A stretch of 64,000 nucleotides of DNA from Rhodococcus globerulus NBRC 14531. Lineage in GTDB: Bacteria > Actinomycetota > Actinomycetes > Mycobacteriales > Mycobacteriaceae. Below the pieces are notes generated by a model. That model ran no database searches, was not told where the DNA came from, and saw nothing but the letters and a program-made list of their open reading frames with translations. The DNA lies in the NCBI RefSeq assembly GCF_001894805.1, contig NZ_BCWX01000005.1:388626-452625 (forward strand), written 5' to 3'. A program made the translations under genes and the position numbers. Positions 36,579 to 44,957 of this stretch are shown here, piece by piece (position 1 is the first letter of the stretch; each line of letters starts with the position of its first letter).

Positions 36579-36694
36579 TGCGCTCCACCTTTCAACGTCC
36601 TTGTCCTACAACTGATGTCAGTATCGGGGCGCGTTGCGAGAAAGCGATATCCAGGGGTCGATCGTCACCATTCTGTTACCGTCGAACAGGAGTT

Positions 36695-37369
36695 TTACCG
36701 GCCGGTAGGTCGGAGAACTACCTCCGTCGGATGGGCGTCGGCGGGAGTTTCGACGGCAGTGCGCACCGCACGTGCCACAGTGGAGGCCTTCAGGAAGCTG
36801 CTCGGTTCGTAGTTTCCGCCCTCCCCGGCAACAATCTCGCGCTGCATATCGGTGTCGATTCTGCCCGGGTGGATGGACGTCACGCGCAACGACGGTTCCT
36901 CGAGCCGCAATGCGTCGCCAAACGCCCGGAGTGCAAACTTGCTGGCTGCGTACGATCCCCAGCCGGCATTGGCGCGCAGTCCGGCGCCGGAGTTGATCAG
37001 CACGACGTGACCGCCGCCGGCACGGAGAGCGGGAAGGAGTACGCGAGTCAGTTCGGCTACGGCGATGACATTGGCCTCGAATGTGCGCCGCCACTGATCG
37101 ACCGAGGATTCCTCGATGGTCCCGAGATCCGCGATGCCGGCATTGTGCACCAGGACATTCAGCTTGTTGACGGGAACGGATGCGGTGACGGCGTCGTAAT
37201 CGGTGAGGTCGACGGGCCACGATGTGGAACCGGGCAGTTCGGCGGTGATCGCCTCGAGGGAAGCCGCGGAACGGGCGCCGAGCACCAGGTCGTGGGTCGG
37301 TGCGAGTTCGCGCGCTATCGCAGCTCCGAGGCCGCGGCTGGAACCAGTGATCAAGGCAGTAGGACGCAT
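36695..37369 (-). CDS. Short-chain dehydrogenase/reductase
   Basis: The 224-residue protein is a classical SDR: TGSSRGLGAAIAREL binds the cofactor, VHNAGI is the NNAG-type motif, and Ser (INSGAG) with YAASK supplies the catalytic Ser-Tyr-Lys. Substrate and cofactor preference are not clear from sequence; the Arg after the glycine motif and ARS after beta2 hint at NADP(H). It stands alone, with 116 bases between it and the DUF692 operon, and diverges from the metal-ABC operon. Confidence 0.9.
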   Translation of the reverse strand: MRPTALITGSSRGLGAAIARELAPTHDLVLGARSAASLEAITAELPGSTSWPVDLTDYDAVTASVPVNKLNVLVHNAGIADLGTIEESSVDQWRRTFEANVIAVAELTRVLLPALRAGGGHVVLINSGAGLRANAGWGSYAASKFALRAFGDALRLEEPSLRVTSIHPGRIDTDMQREIVAGEGGNYEPSSFLKASTVARAVRTAVETPADAHPTEVVLRPTGR

Positions 37370-37394
37370 GGGCTGAGCTTAACGACCCATGATT

Positions 37395-37410
37395 GTTCGG
37401 CTACCCGAAC
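37395..37410. promoter_or_regulatory. Inverted repeat upstream of the metal ABC operon
   Basis: GTTCGG-CTAC-CCGAAC is a perfect 6-4-6 inverted repeat 36 bases before the substrate-binding protein start. Its position fits a DtxR/MntR- or Zur-type metalloregulator site; the regulator is not encoded nearby. Confidence 0.5.
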
Positions 37411-37446
37411 TTGTGTATTTGATAGCCCTGACATTAGAGTTTTACT

Positions 37447-38370
37447 ATGACGACTCGCGACGCGAAAAACTACCGCCGCCTGGGGATTGTTGCTCTGGCG
37501 GCAGTGTTCCTCGTTGGATGCTCTGCGGTGAACTCCGCCGACGATGACCGCCCGGTAGTACTGACGACGTTCACCGTCCTCTCGGACATCGCGCAGAACG
37601 TCGCGGGCGACAATCTTCGCGTCGAGTCGATCACCAAGGCCGGAGCCGAGATCCACGGATACGAACCGACTCCCGGTGACATTCGTCGTGCCAACGAGGC
37701 CGATTTGATCCTCGACAACGGCATGAATCTCGAAGCGTGGTTCGCCAAGTTCGTCGACGGCCTCGACGTGCCGCACGTCGTGGTGAGTGAGGGCGTCGAG
37801 GGTATTCCCATCGCTGGTGACGCCTATGCGGGCAAGCCCAATCCGCATGCGTGGATGTCGCCGTTGAACACACAGATCTACGTCGACAACATGGTGGCCG
37901 CGTTCAGCGATCTTGATCCGGATAATGCAGCAGCATTTGCCGAGAACGGGGCGAAGTACAAGGCGGAACTCCAATCGGTGCAGGATCGGCTGGTCAGCGG
38001 CCTGGCAACGCTGCCTGCCGGTCAACGCGCGCTGGTGAGCTGTGAGGGTGCGTTCTCCTACCTCACCCGAGATGCCGGGCTCAGTGAGGCGTACATCTGG
38101 CCCGTCAACGCCGAGCAGCAAGCCACCCCGCAACAGATCATTGCGGCCATCGACTTCGTCCGGGCCAACGCCGTTCCCGCGGTGTTCTGCGAGTCGACGG
38201 TCTCGGATGCCCCGATGCAGCAGGTTGTCGGCGCAACGGGAGCGAAATTCGGTGGCACTCTGTACGTCGACTCGTTGTCCGAAGCAGACGGCCCCGTGCC
38301 CACGTACCTGGACATGATTCGTCACGACACCGACGTCATCCTCGGCGGACTCACCGGAGGGACATCATGA
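37447..38370 (+). CDS. Metal ABC transporter substrate-binding lipoprotein (cluster A-I)
   Basis: The 307-residue lipoprotein has a lipobox LVGC with Cys25. The metal ligands of the ZnuA/TroA/PsaA fold are visible: His70 (IHGYEP), His134 (NPHAWMSP), Glu200 (SCEGAFSY) and Asp275 (YVDSLS). The set His-His-Glu-Asp is that of Mn/Fe-preferring members. Zinc proteins usually have a third His and a His-rich loop, both absent. It overlaps the ATPase gene by four bases, so mntA-like use is likely but not certain. Confidence 0.9.
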   Translation: MTTRDAKNYRRLGIVALAAVFLVGCSAVNSADDDRPVVLTTFTVLSDIAQNVAGDNLRVESITKAGAEIHGYEPTPGDIRRANEADLILDNGMNLEAWFAKFVDGLDVPHVVVSEGVEGIPIAGDAYAGKPNPHAWMSPLNTQIYVDNMVAAFSDLDPDNAAAFAENGAKYKAELQSVQDRLVSGLATLPAGQRALVSCEGAFSYLTRDAGLSEAYIWPVNAEQQATPQQIIAAIDFVRANAVPAVFCESTVSDAPMQQVVGATGAKFGGTLYVDSLSEADGPVPTYLDMIRHDTDVILGGLTGGTS

Positions 38371-39098
38371 GCGAAGCGATCCGCGTCGAGAACGTCAGCG
38401 TCCACTACGGCGACGTGCATGCGCTCGAGCACGTCGACCTGACGCTGAACTCGGGCAGCGTGTGCGGCCTGATCGGGATGAACGGCTCGGGAAAGTCGAC
38501 GTTGTTCAAGGTGATCATGGGAATGATCAAGCCGGACAGCGGGTCTGTGCGTATCGCCGGCATCGAGGCGGTGGTGGCCCGCAAGAAGGGGTACGTCGGA
38601 TACGTTCCGCAGAGCGAGGACGTCGACTGGAGTTTTCCGATCAGTGTTCGCGACGTGGTGATGATGGGCCGGTACGGGCACATGGGGTTCACCCGGCGTC
38701 CACGACGCGCTGATCGAGATGCTGTTGCCCATGCTCTGGAGCGAGTGCAACTGACAGAATTCGCGGACCGCCAGATCGGGCAGCTGTCCGGTGGTCAGAA
38801 GAAGCGCGCGTTTGTTGCGCGCGGCATTGCGCAGGACGCGTCGATCCTGTTGCTCGACGAGCCTTTTGCGGGCGTCGACAAGCGTTCCGAGGCAACTATT
38901 TCCACACTTCTTCGGGAATTGGCGGCCGACGGACGGTCGATTCTGGTCTCGACGCATGACCTCCACGCGGTTCCGAAACTGTGTGACGAAGCGGTACTTC
39001 TCATGCGGAAGGTACTGGTCCATTCCGACCCCGATACCGTGCTTCGGCCGGAGAACCTTGCCCTCGCCTTCGGCCTCGACGTGATGGACAGGACCTGA
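38367..39098 (+). CDS. Metal ABC transporter ATP-binding protein
   Basis: The 243-residue ATPase has a Walker A GMNGSGKST, signature LSGGQKKR, Walker B ILLLDEP and the switch histidine in VSTHDL. Its length and the LFKVIMGMIKPDSG segment fit the Mn/Zn importer group. It energises uptake by the downstream permease and receives substrate from the upstream lipoprotein; the three genes form one operon with overlaps or a three-base gap. Confidence 0.93.
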   Translation: MSEAIRVENVSVHYGDVHALEHVDLTLNSGSVCGLIGMNGSGKSTLFKVIMGMIKPDSGSVRIAGIEAVVARKKGYVGYVPQSEDVDWSFPISVRDVVMMGRYGHMGFTRRPRRADRDAVAHALERVQLTEFADRQIGQLSGGQKKRAFVARGIAQDASILLLDEPFAGVDKRSEATISTLLRELAADGRSILVSTHDLHAVPKLCDEAVLLMRKVLVHSDPDTVLRPENLALAFGLDVMDRT

Positions 39099-39101
39099 TC
39101 G

Positions 39102-40034
39102 ATGAACATCGTGGAACTACTTCTCGATCCGCTCGAATACGGATTCATGGTGCGCGCCTTGACTGTTGCCGTGGTCGCCGCGGTGGTGTGCGGCGTGCTC
39201 AGCTGCTGGTTGGTGCTCATCGGGTGGTCGCTCATGGGTGATGCCGTGTCCCACGCTGTCCTGCCGGGAGTGGTGCTGGCTTACGTCGTCGGAGCACCGT
39301 TTGCTATCGGCGCTCTGATCTTCGGGCTGATCGCCGTCGCGTTGATCGGATTGATACGCAACACGAGTCGCGTCAAGGAGGACGCCGCGATCGGGATCGT
39401 CTTCACCACACTCTTTGCCTTCGGGTTGGTGTTGATCTCGGTCACGCCGAGCCAGACCGACCTCAATCACATCATCTTCGGTAACTTGCTCGGCGTGAGT
39501 TCGTCGGATCTTCTGCAGGTGGCAGTGCTCGGTGCTGTGGCCCTTGGCGTACTACTGGTCAAGCGCCGCGATCTCACGCTGTTTGCCTTCGATCCCGTCC
39601 ACGCCAACGCAATCGGGCTCTCCCCCAAGCGGCTCAGTGCGTTGCTGTTGGGAGTTCTCGCGCTCACCGCCGTGGTCGCGCTGCAGGCCGTCGGGGTCGT
39701 GCTGGTGGTTGCCATGCTGATCATTCCCGGTGCAACGGCTTACCTTCTGACCGACAGGTTTTCGCGGATGTTGATGATCGCGCCCGCCATATCGGCAGCG
39801 TGCGCGATCACCGGCATCTACATCAGTTACTACCTCGACACCGCGTCCGGCGGCATGGTGGTGATGACGCAAGGGATCGTCTTCACTCTGGTCTATCTGT
39901 TCAGCCCCAGCCACGGGGTTCTGGCCAAGTGGATTGTGCAGCGGCGCAGACGATCGCTCAGTGCGCCTGCAGGCGCCCGTCAATCATCTCCAGAACTCGA
40001 TCGCAGTGACGAAGCACTTCGTGATCGTGGGTGA
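39102..40034 (+). CDS. Metal ABC transporter permease (ABC-3 family)
   Basis: The 310-residue protein has eight or nine helices with the ABC-3 landmarks: LIGWSLMGDAVSHAVLPGVV near the N-terminus and ALQAVGVVLVVAMLIIPGAT in the middle. It completes the three-gene metal importer. The final 25 residues (RRRRSLSAPAGARQ onward) are hydrophilic, and this part of the gene overlaps the 3' end of the convergent ABC ATPase gene by 77 bases. Confidence 0.92.
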   Translation: MNIVELLLDPLEYGFMVRALTVAVVAAVVCGVLSCWLVLIGWSLMGDAVSHAVLPGVVLAYVVGAPFAIGALIFGLIAVALIGLIRNTSRVKEDAAIGIVFTTLFAFGLVLISVTPSQTDLNHIIFGNLLGVSSSDLLQVAVLGAVALGVLLVKRRDLTLFAFDPVHANAIGLSPKRLSALLLGVLALTAVVALQAVGVVLVVAMLIIPGATAYLLTDRFSRMLMIAPAISAACAITGIYISYYLDTASGGMVVMTQGIVFTLVYLFSPSHGVLAKWIVQRRRRSLSAPAGARQSSPELDRSDEALRDRG

Positions 40035-40641
40035 CCATGACGGTGGCGACGCCGCTCGAGTGAGTTTCGCGGGCAAGTAGTTCGACGATGTCGTGGCTGC
40101 GTTGCCGGTCGAGCGCTGCGGTGGGCTCGTCCACCAGCAGTACGGAAGGATCGCTGATCAGAGCGCGCGCAATGCCCACTCGTTGACGCTCACCACCGGA
40201 CAGTTGACCCGGTCGTCTGCTGGCGCGGTGGGTCATCCCGACGGCCTCGAGCAATTCTGCCGGCGTTTTCGATCCCTTTCGGCCGGTGATCTTCTCGACC
40301 AGACGTAACTGATCGGTCGCGCTCAACGCCGGAATGAGATTGCCGGACTGGAACACGAATCCGATGTTGTCGCGACGAAACTCGGCCAGTTTCTTCTTGG
40401 ACAGGCCGGTAATGGTGGTGCCGTTCACGGTCACGGTGCCGCCCGTCGGGGTTGTCAGTCCACCGGCAACGGCAAGCAGACTGGATTTTCCGGCACCGGA
40501 CGGGCCGACGACGGCTACGATCTCGCCGGGCAACACACTCAGGTCGACATTGTCGAGTGCGGTGACGTTGTTGTCGCCGTCGCCGAAACAGAGCTGCGCC
40601 GCAGCAAGATTCAATCCGAGCGTGGTAGTTGTAACGGTCAT
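39958..40641 (-). CDS. MacB/LolD-type ABC transporter ATP-binding protein
   Basis: The 227-residue ATPase has Walker A GPSGAGKSS, signature LSGGERQR, Walker B VLLVDEP followed by TAALD, and VTHDHEVL. The motif set is that of the MacB/LolD type, which works with FtsX-like permeases by mechanotransmission rather than import. It overlaps the upstream permease stop by four bases. Its 3' end overlaps the convergent metal permease gene, which is unusual for two well-defined genes. Confidence 0.92.
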   Translation of the reverse strand: MTVTTTTLGLNLAAAQLCFGDGDNNVTALDNVDLSVLPGEIVAVVGPSGAGKSSLLAVAGGLTTPTGGTVTVNGTTITGLSKKKLAEFRRDNIGFVFQSGNLIPALSATDQLRLVEKITGRKGSKTPAELLEAVGMTHRASRRPGQLSGGERQRVGIARALISDPSVLLVDEPTAALDRQRSHDIVELLARETHSSGVATVMVTHDHEVLRHCDRVLEMIDGRLQAH

Positions 40642-41768
40642 CGGTTTTCTCCTAGCGCGGCAAGGGGGTCCACAGACGAGATGCGGGCGATGGCAACAAC
40701 GGCTCCGGCAAGACCGAGGACGGTGAGCAGTGCTGCACCGCTGACGACGGGGCCCGCCTCGAGAGCAAACGGCATCCCGGATCCGGTGAGCAGGCTACCG
40801 AGACCCAAACCTACGGCCACACCGGTCAATACGGATGCAACGAGGACGATCACAGCCTGCATCAGACCGTCGCGCAGCAGAAATCCGGTGGACGCTCCCA
40901 TGGCGCGCATGACTGCGATTTCACGGCTGCGCTGCACCGTCCAGATGGTGAAGAACGCACCGACCACCAAGGCTGATATTGCGTACAGGAAGGCCTTGAT
41001 CATCGTCATCGTCATCATCTCGGCGCTGTAACCCGGTGAGGATTCGAAAGATTCAGTCAACGTCTTCGATGCGGTTCCGGCAGCAGCGTCGCCGGCACTC
41101 AGATCGGGAAGTACACCGTCGACGCCTTGGATGGCGATAACACTGCCCTCGTTGTAGGCGTCGGCGCGCGGTGCCTCACCGGCCTTGGTGCCGGCATGGA
41201 TCTGTTGCCAGGTGCTCAGCGGAACATACGCAACGTCGACGTGGCCGAAAGTTCTTTGGTCACTGGTGAATCCGACAACTGTTAGATCCGTTCCGAGGCG
41301 GTCGACGGTGACTGTATCGCCGAGATTCACACCCTCGTCGCGGGCGGTGTTGCTGACGATGACGGTGTTCTCGCCGCTCAGCGCGGTACCTTCTGCGGCC
41401 GCAGGTTCGAGGAACGAGCCAGGCTCGATCCCGAAAAGTGTGAGGTCGACGGGGGTGCCGTTCTGGGTTTTTGCATTCACGATCATGTTTCCGAACAGGG
41501 CTGCATTGGCTACGTCGGGACGCTCACGCCAGGCTTGGGCCTGCTCTTCGGTGACCACCGAACGGCTGAATGCGGAATCGGATTTGGTGCCTTCGGCAAA
41601 AGCAAAGGCTTGTGCCGGTGTGCGTTGCAGGCCCGATACGCCGTCGTTGACGAGGCCGGAAGACAGTCCGGCCATGATCACCATCAGGATCGAGATGAGG
41701 GCGATCACGGCGCCCATCAGCAAAAATCGAGTTCGCGCGAACACGAGTTCGCGCACGGCCAGAAACAT
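40638..41768 (-). CDS. FtsX-like ABC transporter permease
   Basis: The ATG at 41768 (GGAGG upstream) gives 376 residues: an N-terminal helix (about 15-37), a large extracytoplasmic MacB-PCD domain (about 40-250) and three C-terminal helices with the FtsX pattern (QRSREIAVMRAMGASTGFLL). With the downstream ATPase it forms a MacB-like transporter. A single FtsX copy implies a homodimer. Two large palindromes lie directly upstream and suggest tight regulation, but no regulator gene is next to it. Confidence 0.92.
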   Translation of the reverse strand: MFLAVRELVFARTRFLLMGAVIALISILMVIMAGLSSGLVNDGVSGLQRTPAQAFAFAEGTKSDSAFSRSVVTEEQAQAWRERPDVANAALFGNMIVNAKTQNGTPVDLTLFGIEPGSFLEPAAAEGTALSGENTVIVSNTARDEGVNLGDTVTVDRLGTDLTVVGFTSDQRTFGHVDVAYVPLSTWQQIHAGTKAGEAPRADAYNEGSVIAIQGVDGVLPDLSAGDAAAGTASKTLTESFESSPGYSAEMMTMTMIKAFLYAISALVVGAFFTIWTVQRSREIAVMRAMGASTGFLLRDGLMQAVIVLVASVLTGVAVGLGLGSLLTGSGMPFALEAGPVVSGAALLTVLGLAGAVVAIARISSVDPLAALGENR

Positions 41769-41831
41769 GATGCCTCCGAAGTGTGTCGGCGACCTGGCCG
41801 ACGGTTGTACGACAATTACGACGCTGTAGCT

Positions 41832-41852
41832 ATTACGACACTGTGTCGTAAT
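41832..41852. promoter_or_regulatory. Palindromic operator upstream of the MacB-like operon
   Basis: The perfect palindrome has 10-base arms (ATTACGACAC and GTGTCGTAAT) around a single T, 64 bases before the permease start. A degenerate copy of the left arm (ATTACGACGC) occurs just closer to the gene. Confidence 0.7.
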
Positions 41853-41855
41853 CAT

Positions 41856-41894
41856 ACCGACGCCCTGTCGGGAACATGTCGACAGGGTGTCGGT
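41856..41894. promoter_or_regulatory. Long inverted repeat next to the palindromic operator
   Basis: Arms of 15 bases (41856-41870 and 41880-41894) match at 14 positions around a 9-base spacer. Together with the adjacent palindrome they fill the region between the MacB-like operon and the stop of the PPOX-cyclase gene, which ends at 41912. Confidence 0.65.
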
Positions 41895-41911
41895 AAGTGT
41901 CGTTATCTACG

Positions 41912-43036
41912 TCAGATCAGCGCATACACCGTCGCCGGCGACCCGGAACCGCCACGATTGACAGTGCCTCCCACAAGCACATGCGCACCCGTGGTGGGGA
42001 GGGCACTCAGGTTGGCAAGATTCTCCAGACTGATGCGATGGGCGCCGTACAGCAGGGTGGAGACGGCGTAGCTGTCGTCGCTCCCGGCGTCGGGTCCGAA
42101 GGTGTCGGTACCCAGGGCGCCTCGTCGGCCCAACCGTCCGGAATCGAGGAGCCACCGAACTGCGTCGACGCCGAAGCCCGGCTGATGAATACCGGAGGCG
42201 TCGATGTTCGCGTACAGATCTGTGCCCCAACGGGATTCCCAGCCGGTCCACAAGATCACCGCAGCGCCGTCCGGTATCCGCCCGTGCCTCGATTCCCAGT
42301 CGACCAGATCGTCGACCCTGAGAATGTAGTCGGAATTCAGGGCAGACTTCTCCCGGATGTCGATTTTCACTGCGGGTAAGTACAGGTCGGCAGGATCCAA
42401 TTGATCCGCGGTCAGGCCGCCGAGTTCAAAATGTGCCGGTGCGCCCCAATGGGTTCCGGTGTGTTCACCCTGCTTGACGTACTGCAGGTAATAGCCGTCA
42501 GCTTCGACGGTGGTGGCCGTCTCGAGGGCGAACTCCGGGTCGCCGGGAAAGATCGGCGTGGATGCGGGGTCGTTGACATGTGAGAGCGAGACGATGCGAT
42601 GCGGTGTGCCAAAGCTGTTGCTTTGCAGCGATTCCCACGAAGACCAGCGGACATTGCGTACCGCGATCACCTGCCCGTTCGGGCGGGTGTCAACGTATTG
42701 AGGATATTTCGAAGCCAGGGCGTCGATCGCGCTCTCCGCCTCGTCGGTTCCCGGCTCCAGAATTTCGGCATCACCGTCCGCCCGTACCCACCACAGCTGC
42801 GACCAGTCGTCGTCGTAGCGATCGACCAGCAGGCTGACGTGGCCCGTCGCGGCTATGTTCTTCAGCCGGCGAAGTGCGGTTGTGGTTTTCGGTTTGTGGT
42901 CGACACACGAGTAGACGGTGTTGCCGACAACAACAAACACGAGCGGCACGATGTGGGGAACACTGTTGGTATCGGCGGTCGCCAGTCGTGCTACTCGTGC
43001 TGTGGAGAATCGTGCTTTCGGATCGTCCATATCCAC
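41912..43036 (-). CDS. Fusion of a PPOX-class flavin/F420-binding domain and a cyclase-family domain
   Basis: The 374-residue protein joins two domains. Residues about 1-135 form a split-barrel PPOX domain (RFSTARVARLATADTNSVPH, with NIAATGHVSLLVDRYDDDWS), as in TIGR03668-type F420/FMN-binding proteins. Residues about 147-374 form a cyclase/kynurenine-formamidase-like domain with HTGTHWGAPAHF in the place of the metal motif HxGTHxDxPxH. The metal-ligand Asp is replaced by Gly. The domains are normally separate proteins. No frameshift is apparent. The substrate is unknown. Confidence 0.85.
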   Translation of the reverse strand: MDMDDPKARFSTARVARLATADTNSVPHIVPLVFVVVGNTVYSCVDHKPKTTTALRRLKNIAATGHVSLLVDRYDDDWSQLWWVRADGDAEILEPGTDEAESAIDALASKYPQYVDTRPNGQVIAVRNVRWSSWESLQSNSFGTPHRIVSLSHVNDPASTPIFPGDPEFALETATTVEADGYYLQYVKQGEHTGTHWGAPAHFELGGLTADQLDPADLYLPAVKIDIREKSALNSDYILRVDDLVDWESRHGRIPDGAAVILWTGWESRWGTDLYANIDASGIHQPGFGVDAVRWLLDSGRLGRRGALGTDTFGPDAGSDDSYAVSTLLYGAHRISLENLANLSALPTTGAHVLVGGTVNRGGSGSPATVYALI

Positions 43037-43090
43037 AGCGTAAGTGGATCAGGGGTTGCCGCGAGCGCCTGCTGACGGAACAGTGGACCC

Positions 43091-44092
43091 ATGGAACCGG
43101 ATGAAGCGCTTCGGGAGATCGCCTACTGGCTCGAACGATCGCGGGCCGAGACGCACCGAGTGAAGGCCTACCGGCGTGCCGCTGAGGTCTTCGCAGGGCT
43201 GTCGGACGACGAGAAGGAATCGCGTCGCAAAGCCGACAGTTGGAAAGCCCTCACCGGCATCGGACCCAAAACAGCGACGATCATTGCCCAGTCGTACGAC
43301 GGTGTTCCCGAGTACCTCGCCGAGTTGCGGGGACAGGCGCAACCTATCGGCGACGGCCCGCTGCGGCAGGCTTTGCGCGGCGATCTGCACACGCACTCCG
43401 ATTGGTCCGACGGCGGCAGCCCCATCGAGGAAATGATGCGACGGGCTGCCGCGTTGGGCCATGACTACTGCGCGCTCACCGACCACTCACCGCGTCTGAC
43501 CGTCGCCAACGGGCTGTCCGCGGATCGCCTGCGAGCTCAACTCGACGTCATTGCCGCATTGAATGCGGAACTGGCCCCGTTCCGGATCCTTACAGGTATC
43601 GAGGTCGACATCCTCGAAGACGGTTCCCTCGATCAGGACCCGGATCTGCTCGACGAACTCGACATCGTGGTGGCGAGTGTGCATTCCAAACTGCGATCCG
43701 AACGCGAGGCCATGACTCGCAGAATGCTTGCCGCGGTGCGTAATCCGCGGGTAGACATTCTCGGCCACTGCACCGGCCGGCTTGTCGAGGGTGGTCGCGG
43801 TACTCGTCCCGAATCGCAGTTCGACGCCGAGAAAGTGTTCGAGGCCTGCCGCGAATCCGGTACTGCTGTGGAGATCAATTCCCGGCCCGAACGTCGTGAT
43901 CCGCCGTCGCGGTTGATCGAGTTGGCCCTCGATCTCGACTGCATGTTCTCCATCGACACCGACGCTCATGCTCCCGGCCAATTGGCATGGCAGGGCTACG
44001 GGTGCGAGCGCGCCGAAAAGTGCGGCGTCGACGCCGATCGGGTGATCAACACGTGGACGGCCGACGCGCTCCTCGAATGGGCTGGCAACTGA
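43091..44092 (+). CDS. PHP-domain phosphoesterase with N-terminal helix-hairpin-helix
   Basis: The 333-residue protein has an N-terminal helical part with a helix-hairpin-helix (LTGIGPKTATIIAQ) followed by a PHP domain. The metal ligands are visible in DLHTHSDWSDG, LTDHSPR, GIEVDI, VASVHSK, LGHCTGR and SIDTDAH. This is the C-terminal half of bacterial PolX (DNA polymerase X) without the polymerase domain. It is probably a metal-dependent phosphoesterase acting on nucleic acid or nucleotides. It diverges from the PPOX-cyclase gene by 54 bases. Confidence 0.88.
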   Translation: MEPDEALREIAYWLERSRAETHRVKAYRRAAEVFAGLSDDEKESRRKADSWKALTGIGPKTATIIAQSYDGVPEYLAELRGQAQPIGDGPLRQALRGDLHTHSDWSDGGSPIEEMMRRAAALGHDYCALTDHSPRLTVANGLSADRLRAQLDVIAALNAELAPFRILTGIEVDILEDGSLDQDPDLLDELDIVVASVHSKLRSEREAMTRRMLAAVRNPRVDILGHCTGRLVEGGRGTRPESQFDAEKVFEACRESGTAVEINSRPERRDPPSRLIELALDLDCMFSIDTDAHAPGQLAWQGYGCERAEKCGVDADRVINTWTADALLEWAGN

Positions 44093-44104
44093 GAGGGCTG
44101 GAAG

Positions 44105-44122
44105 GCAGCGGTGGTCCGCTGC
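44105..44122. terminator. Short hairpin between convergent genes
   Basis: GCAGCGG-TGGT-CCGCTGC forms a 7-bp GC stem with a 4-base loop 13 bases after the PHP gene. There is no T-run, so it is a weak terminator candidate. Confidence 0.4.
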
Positions 44123-44180
44123 GACCGCGCCGAAGACCGAGGGCTCTTACTGCTTTCCATGTTGATTACGACGGCTGATC

Positions 44181-44894
44181 TCAATCAACTCGGGTCAGGT
44201 AGCGGTGGCCGATAAATGAAACGGCGATAGTGATGCACGCAGCGATCAACAACGCGAGCGCAACGTGCAGCAACAGAAGTAGTGCTCCGACAATTGCGCC
44301 GACGAAAATGGTGACGATCGCGCCGACGCGCCGATTCCACAACGCGGATCCCGTTCCGAAGAACGTCTCACTTGCAAGCGAGGTCAGGGTCGAAGTGACC
44401 ACGACCGTGGTCATATCCTTGACCGCGAGAGCCCTTGCTACCGCTGCCTGCTCGCCCATGACCAGTGCAATAACCGCTGCGAAGACGATCTGTTGGACTG
44501 CCGACATGGTGTCGCCGACCACGAACATCGATACGGCTAAGCCGAGGAGAACTATTCCACCTGTCGCGAATAGTGCTGTGGTCCGTGTGTGCCATCCTGC
44601 AGGCGACCCGCGAAGCAGCAGCCCGCACGTACACGCCCCAAAGGTAAAGGCAATCAGTGCGATTGCTGGCCCCAGTACGGGAAGCTCGTCGGCGCCGGCA
44701 ACGGCCATACCCAGTATGACGATGTTGCCGGTCATGTTGCCGGTGAACACCCGGTCGAGGCCGAGGTATCCGACCGCATCGACTAGTCCGGTCACGAAGG
44801 TCAGGGCCATCATCGTTGCAACGCCGATGCTTTCGTGGTTGAAACTTGCGCTTGCGGTGGTGCCATCGGTGTTTTGCTTGTACGAGATTGTCAT
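44181..44894 (-). CDS. DUF1275 (YoaK) family membrane protein
   Basis: From the ATG at 44894 (AGGA upstream) the protein is 237 residues with about six helices and the DUF1275 pattern TFVTGLVDAVGYLGLDRVFT-GNMTGN. The family is widespread and its role unknown; several members sit beside oxidative or metabolic genes. It lies 63 bases downstream of the large permease on the same strand and may be co-transcribed. Confidence 0.88.
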   Translation of the reverse strand: MTISYKQNTDGTTASASFNHESIGVATMMALTFVTGLVDAVGYLGLDRVFTGNMTGNIVILGMAVAGADELPVLGPAIALIAFTFGACTCGLLLRGSPAGWHTRTTALFATGGIVLLGLAVSMFVVGDTMSAVQQIVFAAVIALVMGEQAAVARALAVKDMTTVVVTSTLTSLASETFFGTGSALWNRRVGAIVTIFVGAIVGALLLLLHVALALLIAACITIAVSFIGHRYLTRVD

Positions 44895-44957
44895 GAAGTT
44901 TCCTGAGAATACAGCTGAGACCGGGGAGTGTTGTCTCCCCGGCAACAGGAGACGGGT

